Assembly: GCA_030549335.1 (NCBI GenBank)
Contig: CM060198.1
Span: 53,391,995-53,455,994, forward strand
Direction: 5' to 3'
Origin: Pontederia crassipes
Taxonomy: Eukaryota > Streptophyta > Magnoliopsida > Commelinales > Pontederiaceae
DNA: 64,000 nucleotides
Below the pieces are notes generated by a model. It was not told the origin of the DNA and searched no databases. It saw only the letters and a list, made by a program, of their open reading frames with translations. The number at the start of each line of letters is the position of its first letter. The first letter of the stretch is position 1. Below, piece by piece: positions 1 through 12,700 of this stretch. The translations under genes and the position numbers were made by a program.

Positions 1-930
1 ATTCTGTTGTGGAGTATTCCTGACTGTGCGATACTGACAATGTCTTCATCTTTGCAGAATTGGTCGAATTCAGCAGAACAGACCTCCAAACCATTGTCAG
101 TGCGAAGACGTTTCACTTTCTTCGACGTCTGATTTTTTACCAAAACCTTTCATTGCTTGAAGGTCTTGAATGACTCACTCTTGTGTTTCATCAAGAATAC
201 CCAAGTCATCCTCAAGTAGTCATCAATCATGGATAGAAAATACCTAGCACCTCCTAATGATGGAACACGAGAGGGACCCCAATAATCAGTTTGGATGTAG
301 TCAAGTGTCGCCTTCGTCTTGTGCACTATTTTTCCAAATTGAGATCTTCGTTGTTTGCCGAATAAGTATTGCTTGCAGAAATCAATTTTGAATACTTTTT
401 TACCTCCCAGAAGATCTTGCTTGTTGAGAATATTCATCTCGTTCTGACTCATATGCCCAAGCCGCATGTGCCACAACTTGGACTTTTCTAATTCGAATGA
501 ACTAGCACTATAGCAACGCTAAAGACTGTATTGCCTTGTAGTATATACAAGGACTTCTGTCTAGCTTCCTTCAGAACTATAGCATCACCCTTCATGACCA
601 TGAGGATGCCTCCGACAGCATTGATCTGACACACTTGAAAGTTCAAAATTCCAAGTGATATCAAATTCTTCTTCAGTTGCGGAACATGACGAATATCTAT
701 CAACGTTCTCACAATATTTTCATGAGTCTCGATTTGCACAGAACCCGATCCCAACTATCTGACATGACGCATTATTGACCATGATGACATTTCCACCGTC
801 AGTCTTCTGATAAGTTGAGAACCATTCTTTATTCGGAGTCTTATGATAGTAACACTCCGAATCAAGAACCAAGCCATCCTCCAAACATCAGTATTCAGTA
901 GTAACAAGAACAAAATCATCTTTAGAATTT
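1..930 (-). pseudogene. Copia (TNT1-like) pol fragment: protease to integrase
   Basis: Minus-strand remnant of a Ty1/copia polyprotein. Reading down from 930, the pieces are a protease-like region with the DGGNV and VGIGSVQIETHE-type context, then RHVPQLKKNLISLG. The GAG-pre-integrase box WHMRLGHMSQ follows near 476, then the integrase start with TDYWGPS and MIDDY. A second integrase block with RTDNGLE is still readable close to position 1. Several stops and frameshifts break it, and one integrase zinc-finger cysteine is replaced (CKQY where the family has CxxC), so it cannot encode an active polyprotein. Reverse transcriptase and RNase H would lie beyond the left window edge. The matching gag and 5' LTR are at 13583-14832, displaced by the hAT/Gypsy insertion at 939-13574. 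Family assignment is confident; the Tork/TNT1 lineage is inferred from these motifs. Confidence 0.9.
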
Positions 931-938
931 CTAGTTTC
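931..938. repeat. Left 8-bp target-site duplication of the hAT insertion
   Basis: CTAGTTTC occurs here and again at 13575-13582, exactly flanking the DNA that begins CAGGGCTAG and ends ACAACATTG. An 8-bp duplication is the hAT superfamily signature. If one copy is dropped, the Copia reading frame runs from gag into the protease region without a frame change at the joint. Confidence 0.85.
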
Positions 939-1906
939 CAGGGCTAGACTGGACCGGCCGGTCGGACCGGTTCGACCGCTGATCGGTCACAAATTCGGCC
1001 CACTTGGAGCCCCAAAATTGGACCTCTATTTGGACCAAATTGAACCGGATCAAATCGATAAAAAACCGGTTAAAATTGGCTAAAACTGGATTGAATCGGG
1101 TTGAACCAAGTTTTTGGACTAGTCAAAATTTTTTTATTATTATTATTTTTTGTTATGAGATAATTTGATAAAAATTATTACTATAAATTTGAAAAATATC
1201 CAAAAATAGACTTTCTCCATAAACATTCATATTGACCCATTAGTCTCTTTCTTCCTTTATAGTTGTCCATTGACTCTCACTTTGCTACTATTAATAATGT
1301 GAAACTATCTTTGTGCACTAACTTGTTCTTTCTCTCTTCATTTAGTTTTGAATTTATTAAATTTTGAGCTTTAATTCATGATCTCATTTCATTTTTTTAA
1401 TATCATCAATGTATATTATAATATAAATTAATTATATATTTATTATATTAATATAATATTTATCATATTAGATAAATTAATTATGAATGAATAGTGCACA
1501 GTTCTTTATTATATGTATAACACACAACAATGCTATAATGTACTTAGTATAGTATAATATTATATATACACAACTTTAAATTTCTTTAATTTGGTATATA
1601 ATAAGTCAAATTAAATACTTAACTACTATTATACCATATATTTATTTATAGAATATACAATCTTGTCTTAATATTTTGAAAAAAATATGTAATTTTTGCT
1701 TCTAACATAAAAAATAAAGATATGAAATACATAAAAAAATAATCAATAGAAAATTTGTATATAATAATCAAATTCATAATATTTTAATTTATTAAGTGTA
1801 TAATTTTAAAATCAGATCTTAAAATTAATTATAAACTTATTTATTTATTATTTATGTTTGTTATTTTCTTTTGTATAATACATTTTGATATCATATATAT
1901 ACTAAT
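939..1906. mobile_element. hAT-type non-autonomous element, left part
   Basis: Starts with CAGGGCTAGACTGGACCGG and is rich in CCGG/GGTC motifs for the first ~150 bp, then A/T-rich. The other end, at 13574 read on the minus strand, begins CAATGTTGTTAGGACCGG, so the two form an imperfect terminal inverted repeat. With the Gypsy element removed the hAT is about 1.1 kb (939-1906 plus 13417-13574) and has no coding capacity, so it would depend on a transposase supplied elsewhere. Both the 8-bp duplication and the terminus type fit hAT. It may be decayed, because the terminal repeats match only partly. Confidence 0.75.
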
Positions 1907-4812
1907 TCTGACGCCCTTTTACTGATTTTGACGTCACAAGAGGTGAAATCGAAAATTCAATCGTTTAAATTCAAATTCAAATTTTCAACAGAAATCAACG
2001 TTCCAAAAATCAATTAACACTGAAAATTTTCAAAAATTTTGACATGGCGTATGCGTAAATTCATTCATGCGTCAAATACAACATTTATCCATAATTATTC
2101 ACATCACAAGCACTTTATAAAATTTAATATGTACATCACTGACAGTTTATAATTACCAAATAATATGGGACTCAAGCCCAAAATTTCCGAACTATAATAA
2201 CATATGAGTTTCGTCCTAAAACTATTACACAAACAAAACATATCGAATGCCTGTCAAAATCCATTAAGAGACTCAAGCCCTAATCCAATTCCATGATAGT
2301 GACTCGCCCATATCGTCTCATCTATAAACCATGGAGTCTCCGCTCCCATCGACTAATTTAAATCCACAAGAAATCATGCGTCACAACCCAAAATCAGGCA
2401 GCGTCAAGATAAATAAAATCATAATAATCAGTTTAAAAAATGATAAGTATCAAAAGAACAATATTGCCAGATATGCTCTTCGCGAAATCTCACACACTAC
2501 ACTATCCCTTTTGAATAAATATCCATTTCCAATAGCCATATAGTATATGTATTTCTTTCCTGTAAACATTAAAGGAGAAAGGGGTGAGCATGGATTAAGC
2601 TCAGTGAGTTAAAACGACTGTCTCAAATATGAAAACCGTTGCGAAAATTAACATCTTATTTTCAGGAAATGTTTAAAATCCACTCTTCTTCAAAAGAAAC
2701 TCCTCACATAATGATCATACAAAATGAATCTCGTGTATGCACATGCATGGTGAAATCATACATATATAATATATAAGTTGGAGAATCATCATCAAATATG
2801 GATATCCGATCCCACTCGTCAATCGAGTGCTTCTTCGCACACCTCGTATCCCATTGACACAGGGTAGTTGTTCTAATTTCGTCCCTCATATCCCATTGAC
2901 ACAGGACGTTGAACCGCTCTTTGTATCCCATTGATACAGAGCTTGTTATCTTTTCTTTTTCATTCCATCCCTCGTATCACTATATCGCCACAGGATGATT
3001 GTTCTAATTCCACCATTCGTGTCACTGTATTGACACATGATATTGAACCTGCTCCTCGTGTCACTATATCGACACAGAGCAAATCGAACCCCAATCGGTC
3101 TACCCGGAGTTGGCCAATCCTTCGAGGTGAAAATATTTTGCCTTATGCGGATTTTTACATGAAGTGCATATGATGCATGAATGCATATTTTAGGTGAAGA
3201 TTTGGAGCTTGAAGTTATCACGGCAAAACATTTCATTTCAAAACCAATATTTTATTTAGGAAAACAATAGAATTTTTTATCAAAATCGATATGCTTTCAA
3301 AATTCATAATTAAACATCACAATTCATATGATGGCACACATATGAAGTACACAAATAAGTATGATTATGCATGAAGAAAACGATCTCAAAAATTCGCCTC
3401 ACATTGGATGGGACAATGTTACCACTCCGAAGAGTTAAGTAATTTATATCATTTGAGGTAAGTTCCCTCACCTTGGATTTCTCAAGATTCAACTACCTTC
3501 CGTCCGAATCCGCTCAAAGAAGAGAAATGCCTATTACATTCATTTAGACCTTATTTAGAAATATAAACTTATCATTTAAGACATTTATCACTTCTAGGTA
3601 TCATTTATTTTTTAGTTCATTAATCACTTCATAATAATCCTTTCTAACGACATCTTGGTACCTAGAGTTATAATTTATAATTTTTTTTACCTAAGTTCAT
3701 AATTAATGAACTACAACTATCATATAAATTAATTTTCATAAATTGATCATCATTATAAATTTTTAGCATACTTACCGATAGGGGAAAAGAAATTGCCAAC
3801 TAATAACACCCTACTCAAAGCTCATCGGATAGCCAACTATCATGTCCAATTAAGCATATAATAATTCGAATTAGACCCTATAACCAATTATTATCAATTA
3901 TAAAATTAAATCTTATAAATAGTTTCGGCCACCAATCATATCCGTACCATAATAAACGAGGCCCTCCCTCTCTCTAAATCAGAATTACACCCGCCAAACG
4001 CCGAACGTCGCCTTCTTCGTTAGTATCATAGTAAAATTAATTAAAAATAAGTTTCATATCTACAATTAAATTTATTGTACATTTTCAATCGCTTAGCAAT
4101 GCACATTGAGGACGAATCATCGGAAATATCGTCCGACGATCGGAACCCGAAATCAATGAGCCTAAAAGTAATTTGTGATTAAAATTTTTTTACGGACAAT
4201 AACTCAATATGTCTTTCCCTCGTGTGTACACCTACCAGAACGTCGTGATGAGCTTGATCGGAGTTCCTCGTCGGTTCACCGGAAACTTCACCAAAAAAGT
4301 TCGTCGGAAAGCCCCAAATCTCGGCCTCCTAGATGATTTGGACAAAGATATGATTAAAACCCCTCCAAATGATCCTAATCGACTTAACAATGATGTACAA
4401 TTCACCAGGAGAAAGATCGGTGCGAATCGAAATTGGAATTGTCGTCGACGGATTTTTCATCCTCCTTGCATTTTTCCCTCACTGCGTCACACATAGTAGA
4501 CCGATCATCTCATACCATAAGTCAAAATGTTCGTCTTGTCGTCCTCTTTCCAACAGTACCTCATACGAGAAAAATGGAGGTCGGATGGCGGAGATCCGAT
4601 GGCCGAAAAAGGGCGGCCGCTGCTGACGTTTTTTCTCTCTCCGTCACGCACTGTAGCGCTCGGGGGAATAGTGGAGGTGGGGAGAGAAGATGCTGTCTTC
4701 TCTCTCTACCTTTCCATGTATATATATTTTTTTATTTTTTTGCCAAAAGACCAAATTGCCCATCACTTTTAATCAATTTTCACCTTTTTTTTAAATGTAC
4801 AAGGACGTTACA
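1907..4812 (-). repeat. 3' LTR (left copy) of the Gypsy element
   Basis: Aligns with 9751-13416 over its whole length with scattered substitutions. Shared blocks include GAAATCGAAAATTCAATC near 1945, AACCATGGAGTCTCCGCTCCC near 2328 and the GGACGTTACA end at 4803-4812. It holds about 600 bp (roughly 2750-3350) missing from the right copy, so the right copy has a deletion or the left an insertion. It ends with a G/C-richer block (about 4420-4700) present in both LTRs. The left terminus reads TCTGACGCCC, where the other copy has TGTGACGCTC. Confidence 0.82.
2835..3085. repeat. Imperfect ~55-bp tandem repeats inside the left LTR
   Basis: Five or so units share CTCGTATCCCATTGACACAGG or a close variant (near 2847, 2887, 2924, 2971, 3020, 3058), alternating with TTCTAATTCC and GTTGAACC spacers. 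The array lies in the ~600 bp absent from the right LTR copy. Confidence 0.65.
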
Positions 4813-4850
4813 GTTACAACATCCATAAAAATAATTTCATCCTCGAAATT
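4813..4850 (-). other. Polypurine-tract-side end of the Gypsy internal region
   Basis: Read on the minus strand, this stretch is TTTCGAGGATGAAATT, then a T-rich run and GGATGTTGTAACTG, directly before the LTR start TGTAACGTCC. The pattern of a GAGGA(T/C)GAAAT block a few bases before TGTAAC is typical of chromovirus 3' ends. The purine tract itself is degenerate. Confidence 0.55.
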
Positions 4851-5746
4851 GCTAGGGTTTAAAACTAGATGAGAATTTATTATATATATATATATCACTT
4901 GCCTGACTCTCCTAATCATCATATAAAGGAATCAATATATATATTTATTAATTGTTATTATTATGATTTTATTTAAAATTTAAAATAACCCTTTTCATTA
5001 AAAGTAGAATTTAATTCTAATTCAAATTTAGGCAAAAAAAAAATTTTTTTCCCATCAAACTTTGATCAAACCGTCGTATAATTCGGGATAGTATATATCT
5101 ATTATTTTATTTTATATACCACTATAGGTCAAACTTTTTAAGAAGATTGGTTACAATGACAAATCAGAGTTCGCCATATTGAATTTGACCTCCACAAATT
5201 TTAACCTCTTTGGAACTCAGTAAACTATCATCTATAGCACCGACATCTTCATATTTATAACGACATCACAAAAACTCCAATATGAGGTCTATCTTTCATT
5301 TCCATAGAAATTCGTTTTAAAGAGTCATTCTAACACCAAACCAAAGTTTCCTTTGTTTTATGTTTTTTTAAATGATTTTGTGATGAAAATTAGGACCAAT
5401 GAATCTCTAGATACCACAATGTTATCAAAATTCTACCTTTAACCCTAAACTGAGAATATGGTCGACCGTCACGGAAAAGTCTCTTCACTGACTAAATCCC
5501 ACAAACTTTAATATAAGAATGTAACCAATTTGAACTTGTTATCCATCAATCTTTAAAGTATTTGAAATTCTCTTCCATTTAAAATTTCTTCCACCAACCT
5601 TCTTTAGACTAAAGAAAAAAAATTCATAATCTTGTATTCTTCAATTTTAAGTCATAAATTGTCTTCACTTAAAAGTACTACTGAAACAACTCCTCCTTTA
5701 CCAACTATGACACATGATGTGTTGACTCAAACTTACGATTGAGAAT

Positions 5747-5915
5747 TGAAGGGCGTCCCACTCCAATCGCTCTCTCGATAAGTTTTTAATCAACACATCG
5801 TATATGACGTAATATACCGCTAGGGCGTCCCATCCTAATCAATCTTTCGAAAACTCCTAATCAATATGACCAGAGGGCGTCCCATCCTAATCAATCTTTC
5901 AAAAACTCCAACTCA
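5747..5915. repeat. Three imperfect tandem units with GGCGTCCCA cores
   Basis: Units start at about 5750, 5823 and 5876. The last two share GGGCGTCCCATCCTAATCAA and the following CTTTC(G/A)AAAACTCC almost exactly; the first is more diverged. No function inferred. Confidence 0.6.
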
Positions 5916-6965
5916 GCATACTCTAGGTGATACTAAAAGATGTAGATATGATCAATCAATCAACTTAAGGCGGATTGAATAGATGACATGATTATAAAAC
6001 TTATATCGTTCGCCATTTATTCTCAATTTGGGTTGAACTATTATCATCCATCCTCAATGTAATCGTATAAATTTAATTCATCAAATCCTTTCCACATCAC
6101 TTCTTATATCTTTTATTTTTACACAGCTCCAACTACAACATCCATAGAAACATTCTTATTTAAAAAATTTGGGTAATTCCACTCTATTAAAGACCTCTAT
6201 CTATTTAGATTTTCATTCATGGTTTTGTACACAATCTTAAATTATATTTTCTGTAATTAGCCTCATCAAATTCTCCCTTGTCAATATATAATTTCCTTTC
6301 TTCTTTTTTTCTCAGAATTCACAAACCCCTAGATTTTTCGTCCGTCGTTCTAAATTATTTTCCACTATAAACCATCTGAAATACTTTACTATCACCTGTC
6401 AAGTCGATTTATTCCCAAAGATTCTCAACTGGATGGTAACCTGCACATCCACATACATTATACCAACTTTGATATGATTCATTCATATCGAGTACGAATT
6501 ATCTTATTATTATCTTGACTATCTCCAAAATTTTTGAAAGTCACTCAAGTCATACTTACTAATATAAAATTTATATTCTTAGCTTAATCATTTATTTATG
6601 AAAGAAAATAATTTTCTCGAGTTTACGTTTGTCTCTACAAATTCTTCTAACTTTTCTCTTAACCTATGAAAATCTTGGCATTTGCTTATCGATCTGAATA
6701 CAAATAACAGGTTATTATTCTTATGTTTTCTATTCCTACATTGCGATGATAAAGAAACTAACAATGTTTTCAAAGATTCCTTTGTTATGCAACCAAGTTC
6801 TACAAATTTTATTTCTACACTTGATTCTTTTCACCTGTCAACATGTGGACATATAATTTTTTTATTACTTTACCCTTAGTAGCTACCAATATTTACCAAA
6901 ACCATCACTATTATCAAGTCCATATATTTATCGAAGGTCATACAATGTTTTTTAAGGTATCTATA

Positions 6966-8219
6966 TGTTGGGTCAAAGTTTCAATGACATATGAAATTAT
7001 ATTTTGATGATACAAACTTCAAAAGATTAAAATGTTGAAAAAGTCCAAGAAAAAGAGATAACTTTATGCACAAATTTTGATTACATAATTGACTATGAAA
7101 TGATTAGATTTTGGATAAATATTTGCCAGAAAAGTTGTAGATAATTCTGTTAGCTTTCCATAGACTCCAAAATCATCTAATTTGGATAACCGTGTAGAAA
7201 GTTATGATCAAAATAGTGTAGGTCGGTCAACCTGCCGATCGACGCAAAGAAGGCCGATCGAGATGTACCGGTCGATCGAATAGGAGATGCCGGTCGACCG
7301 AGAACCACTGAGCCTGCTCCGAACGATGTTGAGACTATACCGGTTGACAATTCGGTCGAAGCACCGGTCGACCGATCAGCTCAACGGCTACAAATCAAAA
7401 CTGCGAGACTGTACCGATCGAGACACCGGTCGATAGTCCGATCGATCGACCAGCTGCGGTAACTGGAGAAATGGCGCAACGATCACATAGACCGGTCGAC
7501 CGATCCAGAATTTCAGTCGACCGGCCTCCGAGTCAAATGAACAGTAACGATCAAATTTGAAGGAGAAATTTGTGGAATGATTTCTAGACGAATTTTCCAC
7601 ACATTGAAGACTATAAAAGGAGTGCCAAAGCCAGAGGCAAAAGCACCCATTCACTCATTAAAGAAAAACTTCAAGTTGTCAAAGAGAGATCATATCTTGA
7701 AGTTTTCACTTTATACCTTTCTCATTCTTTCTCTCTTCTTCTCTTGTGAGCCTAGCTTTGTAAAAAAGAAAAATACTTTTGTTCAGAAAAATTAGAGAGA
7801 GCTCCTGTGTAAAAGAGGTTCTAAATCTTACCTCTTGAGCGAGATAAATAGATTAGCTTCCTAGAAGGAGAGGTTGCCTTACCTCTCGAAGCGGAGAAAA
7901 TGTGGTTGGTGTAAAGGGCTTTCTTCCTTGCCCCATTTGGAACAAAGGAAGTACTAGTGGAATCTCCGACGATTTCGAGGTCGAGAAGTCGGAGCGGGAA
8001 CGTAGGACAAGGTGTGGCCGAACCTCGTCAACAACCACCGAGTCTTTGCGTTTGATTTTCTCTCTCTCTCTCTCCCCATTCATATTGAATTTATGATTTG
8101 AATTATAAAGAATTTAAGAATCGGTTTTGTACTTCCGTGACGGTTTTTATGAAATTGATATTTTCAATTGAACATCAATTCACCCCCCCCCCCCTCTTGG
8201 TGCCCTTTGGGATCCTACA
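6966..8219 (+). mobile_element. Solo LTR, SIRE/Maximus-like Copia
   Basis: Begins TGTTGGGTCAAAG and ends GGGATCCTACA, ends that are characteristic of SIRE-type Copia LTRs, as is the closing phrase CTCTTGGTGCCCTTTGGGAT. The 5 bases CTATA flank it on both sides (6961-6965 and 8220-8224), a perfect target duplication. No internal region accompanies it, so it is a solo LTR left by recombination between two LTRs. A core-promoter-like CTATAAAAGG sits at 7611-7620. A C-homopolymer (about 8173-8184) precedes the right end. It contains many GGTCGA/CCGATCGA motifs at 7220-7540. Confidence 0.88.
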
Positions 8220-9733
8220 CTATATCCACCACGATTCAACATGTCACTCGTAACGGCTAACCATGTCGACAAAAAACCATTAACTTACCACTATTCATAA
8301 CATTTATGAATGAATCAATGAGCATTCAGATTGTGTAAGCACTTCACTTATTCATTTTATTTTATTTTATTTTATTTTTGTTTCATTAGTAAATTATTTG
8401 TTAAGAGCATTCTTCAACTATACAATAGGTCATACAAGACAACCAATTTATACAAAGGATTTTACTACTCGATGCTAATCCATGGATACTCAATAATCAT
8501 CATTCTTTTAAATCAGTGCCCATGTTTCATTTTCCTCATTCATAATAAATCTAGTGAAACCTAGTGAATCTCTGACCCAACATTTTTATTTATTTTTTTA
8601 TTACGTATTAACCATCTTACATGAATTTCGACTTGTCTATACATCTCTTATTCATACTCCCTTAAATCCAAAATAATATGAATTTTTTATGTGTCCTTTC
8701 CCATCATCATTTTTCTTGTCCAATCGTCTCCTTTTAAATACCCACTCAGGTATTCCCTGTCAAAATATTGATTTTTTTTTAATCTTATTCACACTTATAG
8801 TTATCATGATAATGTTCACTTGACTCACTTTGCTAGCAAAAAAACATAACACTCCAAAGAATATCAACTTATTATCACAAATTTGGATGGTGTTGTCTTC
8901 ACCAATTTTGTCTCATTGATTTAACTCGATATGATTGGAAACATACAATTGTACCCAAATAATGAACTAGCCAATTTTAACATGACCCTTTCTATCTCGT
9001 AGTTGACCTAATTTAATTGTGATTTTTGTACAACATCAATGTCACATATTATTTATCATGCATATTTATACACGACTATGTACCACGTACACTATGAGCA
9101 TACATCAACATAAATAAACACGTTGTCATTGTTTTAAATTGTCCAGAACAATATTTTCTACACGATAATCCTACATTAACTGTTCTCCAAGTTTGCAACA
9201 TTACCAATTAATAAATTGTACTCTACCATATATCATGGCACTATCATGTGACAAGGATAACTAAAGTAACAATAGATGTACATTTAAGCATTTCATTGCT
9301 TATTTCAAAATTAATAAGATAAAATGATTTTTTTTATAATTCAACTACAGCTTATCACAAGGCATTCAATTAGTAACATGGCCGATATGAGAATTTAAAT
9401 ATCAAGCAAGTTTTGCAATCATTCTATGATGCCCATCAAAATATCTCACGAGACTTTTAATTGCTAAGCAACATATTTCCATTCAACTATATATCTAACA
9501 TACAATCCCGTATGGATATCAATACCATTTTTTTATGCCAAATCAGCATAACATAAAAATCATTTAGTATAACCACCATTTGTGTCCTAGATACTAGTTC
9601 ATATATATGCACATAAAATTAATTTCAAATTACAAGTTCGTAACAACAATTTCACATGTAATGGAACATGCACAAACATGACATGCAACTATCCATTCCT
9701 ACCCACACTCCGTAAATTGGATCTTATCACTAA

Positions 9734-9745
9734 GCTCTGATACCA
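9734..9745 (-). other. Primer-binding site (tRNA-iMet type) of the Gypsy element
   Basis: On the minus strand this reads TGGTATCAGAGC, the standard plant retroelement sequence complementary to the 3' end of initiator tRNA-Met. It lies five bases from the LTR boundary at 9751 and fixes the element's orientation. Confidence 0.85.
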
Positions 9746-9750
9746 TAACC

Positions 9751-12700
9751 TGTGACGCTCTTCTACTAGTTTTGGCGCTACAAGGGTGAAATCGGAAATT
9801 CAATCATTTAAATTCAAATTCAAATTTTCAACGAAAACCAACGTTTCAAAAATCAACTAACACTGAAAATTTTTAAAAATTTCGGCATGACGTATGCGTA
9901 AATTCATTCATGCGTCAAATACAACATTTATCCATAATTATTCACATAATAAGCAATTTATAAAATTTAATATGTACATCACTGGTAGTTTATAATTACC
10001 AAATAATATGGGATTCAAGCCCAAAATTTTTGAACTATAATAACTTACGAGTTTCATCCTAAAACTATTATACAAACAAAACATATCGAATGCCTGTCAA
10101 AATCCATTAAGAGACTCAAGCTCTTATCCAATTCCATGATAGGGACTCGCCCATATTCAATTCCATGATAGGAACTCACCCATATCGTCTCATCTACAAA
10201 CCATGGAGTCTCCGCTCCCGTCGACTAATTTAAATCCACAAGAAATCATACGTCACAACCCAAAATCAAGCGGCTTCAAGATAAATAAAATAATAATAGT
10301 CAGTTTAAAAAAATGATAAGTATCAAAAGAACAACATTGCCAGATACGCTCTTCGCGGAATCTCACACACTACACTATCCCCTTTTGAATCAATATCCAT
10401 TTCCAAATAACCATACAGTATATTTATTTCTTTCCTGTAAACATTAAAGGAGAAAGGGGTGAGCATGGATTAAGCTCAGTGAGTTAAAATGACTATCTCA
10501 AGTATGAAAATCGTTGCAAAAATCAACATATTATTTTCAGAAAATATTTAAAATTCACTCTTCTTCAAAAGGAACTCATTCACATAATGATCATACAAAA
10601 TGAATGTCGCGTATGCAAATGCACATCCACACAAATAAGTATGATTATGCATGAAGAAAACGATCTCAAAAATCCGCCCCACATCGGATGGGACAATGTT
10701 ACCACTCCGAAGAGTTAAGTAATTTATATCATTTGAGATAAGTTCCCTCACCTTGAATTTCTCAAGATTCAACTACCTTCCGTCCGAATCCGCTCAAAGA
10801 AGAGAAATGCCTATTACATTCATTTAGACCTTATTTAGAAATATAAACTTATCATTTAAGTCATTTATCACTTCTAGGTATCATTTATCTTTTAATTCAT
10901 TATTCACTTCATAATAATCCTTTCTAATGACATCTTGGTACCTAGAGTTATAATTTATAATTTTTACCTAAATTCATAATTAATAAACTACAACTATCAT
11001 ATAAATTAATTTTCATAAATTGATCATCACTATAGATTTTTAGCATGCTTACCGATAGGGGAAAAGAAATCGCCAACTAATAGCACCCTACTCAAAGCTC
11101 ATCGGTTAGCCACCTATCATATCCAATTAAGCATATAATAATTCAAATTAGACCCAATAATCAATTCTTATTAATTATAAAATTAAATATTATAAATAGT
11201 TTCGACCACCAATCATATTCTTACCATAATAAACGAAGCCCTCCCGCTCTTTAAATCGGAATCACACCTGTCGAACGCCGAACGTCGCCTTCTACGTTAG
11301 TAGAATAGTAAAATTAATTAAAAATCAATTTCATATCTGAAATCAAATTTATTGTGCATTTTCATTCGCTTACCAATACACATTGTGGACGAGTCATCGA
11401 AAATATCGCCCGACGATCGGAATCCAAAATCGATGAACCTACAAGTAATTTATGATTATTTTTTTTATGGACAGCAACTCAATACGTCTTTCTCTTGTGT
11501 GTACACCTACCACAACGTCGTGATGAGCTTGTGACAAATCTCTCGTAAGTATACGGAGTCAATGTCGTAGTATATAAAATATCGTCCCACATGGAAGAGT
11601 TCAAGTATTAGAATTATACGATTCTAATTGATATCTAAACGGTCAGAAAGAGGTGAAATAATAATAAAATCTAAATAAAAATGAAATGCTGAATTGAGTG
11701 CAGAAAATGACAAGAAAGAATGAGAATTGATTATGAGAAATAAATGAGAATAAAAGTTCTCGGGTTTTGAATCCACCTAGGGTATTGATCATAGGAAATT
11801 TAGAGATAATAAAATCATTAGTGTTCTACTCAATCTTCAAAAGTCATGCATCTCCTTTTCAGGCAAACACAATTCTAATTAAAATAATAAACGCCTACTT
11901 TCGTGGTCATTTAGATTATTTTAATTGCATTATAGACCAAGATTTATAAGTAAAATGATTATTCTTATCTCTAAGAAGTAATACATTTCATGTCATTCAT
12001 TTGAATTAATCTTGATGAAATACTTTCGTAATCAGGAAAATCTTCAGTCGCTTAACTAGGTGGCCAATCTAATATAAGCATTACACGAAGCACATGAAAG
12101 ACAAAGAATACATCAGATCCAATAAAAATATTTCTTAAAGATCAATCCTTCATCAAACCCGAGAAAAGGAGTTTAGCCACGCATAGAGAAAGAAATCATC
12201 ATTGAAACGTAAGAGTTCATGTAAAAAAAATAATATTTAGTCTAAGAAAAGTACAGAAGTGCAGAGAAAGAAAATGTGTTCGTCACAGCCATCTTAATCT
12301 TCTCAAAAACAAAGTCTGGACCCCTATTTTCGTCCTCACAAATCCCTTTTATAGTCCCCCTAAATTAGGATTACAAAAAGGTCCAAAATACCCCAAATAT
12401 TAGCTCAATACGATCAAAATAGGTCCAATACGGCCTAGGATGAAGTGTTACGGTCTGTTGGATCAAGCCGTATTGATTCTGGAGCGCGATACGGTCTAAA
12501 GGGCTTTAATACGGGCAAACTGGCTTAAATACGACTTGCCCGTATTTTCTGGTGCGCGAACAATATGACCTGACTAGCTTTAATACGAGCAAGATGACAA
12601 AAATATGGCCAGCCCATATTTTTCACTGCGAGCTCAATATGACTGAATGACTTTAATACTGGCTGGAAGGCTTTAATACTGACTGCCCGTATTGAGTCTC

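Larger units (their letters stand above)
4813..9750 (-). mobile_element. Internal region of the Gypsy element, non-coding as far as seen
   Basis: About 3.7 kb once the solo LTR at 6966-8219 is excluded. It is A/T-rich and stop-dense in all frames, with no retroelement protein motif recognised on either strand. An imperfect repeat at 5747-5915 has three units beginning GGCGTCCCA(C/T)(C/T)C(C/T)AATC. Scattered (AT)n tracts occur, for example near 4880-4895. A chromovirus of this LTR size would normally carry a ~4.5 kb gag-pol, so it is missing or unrecognisable here. Confidence 0.6.
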
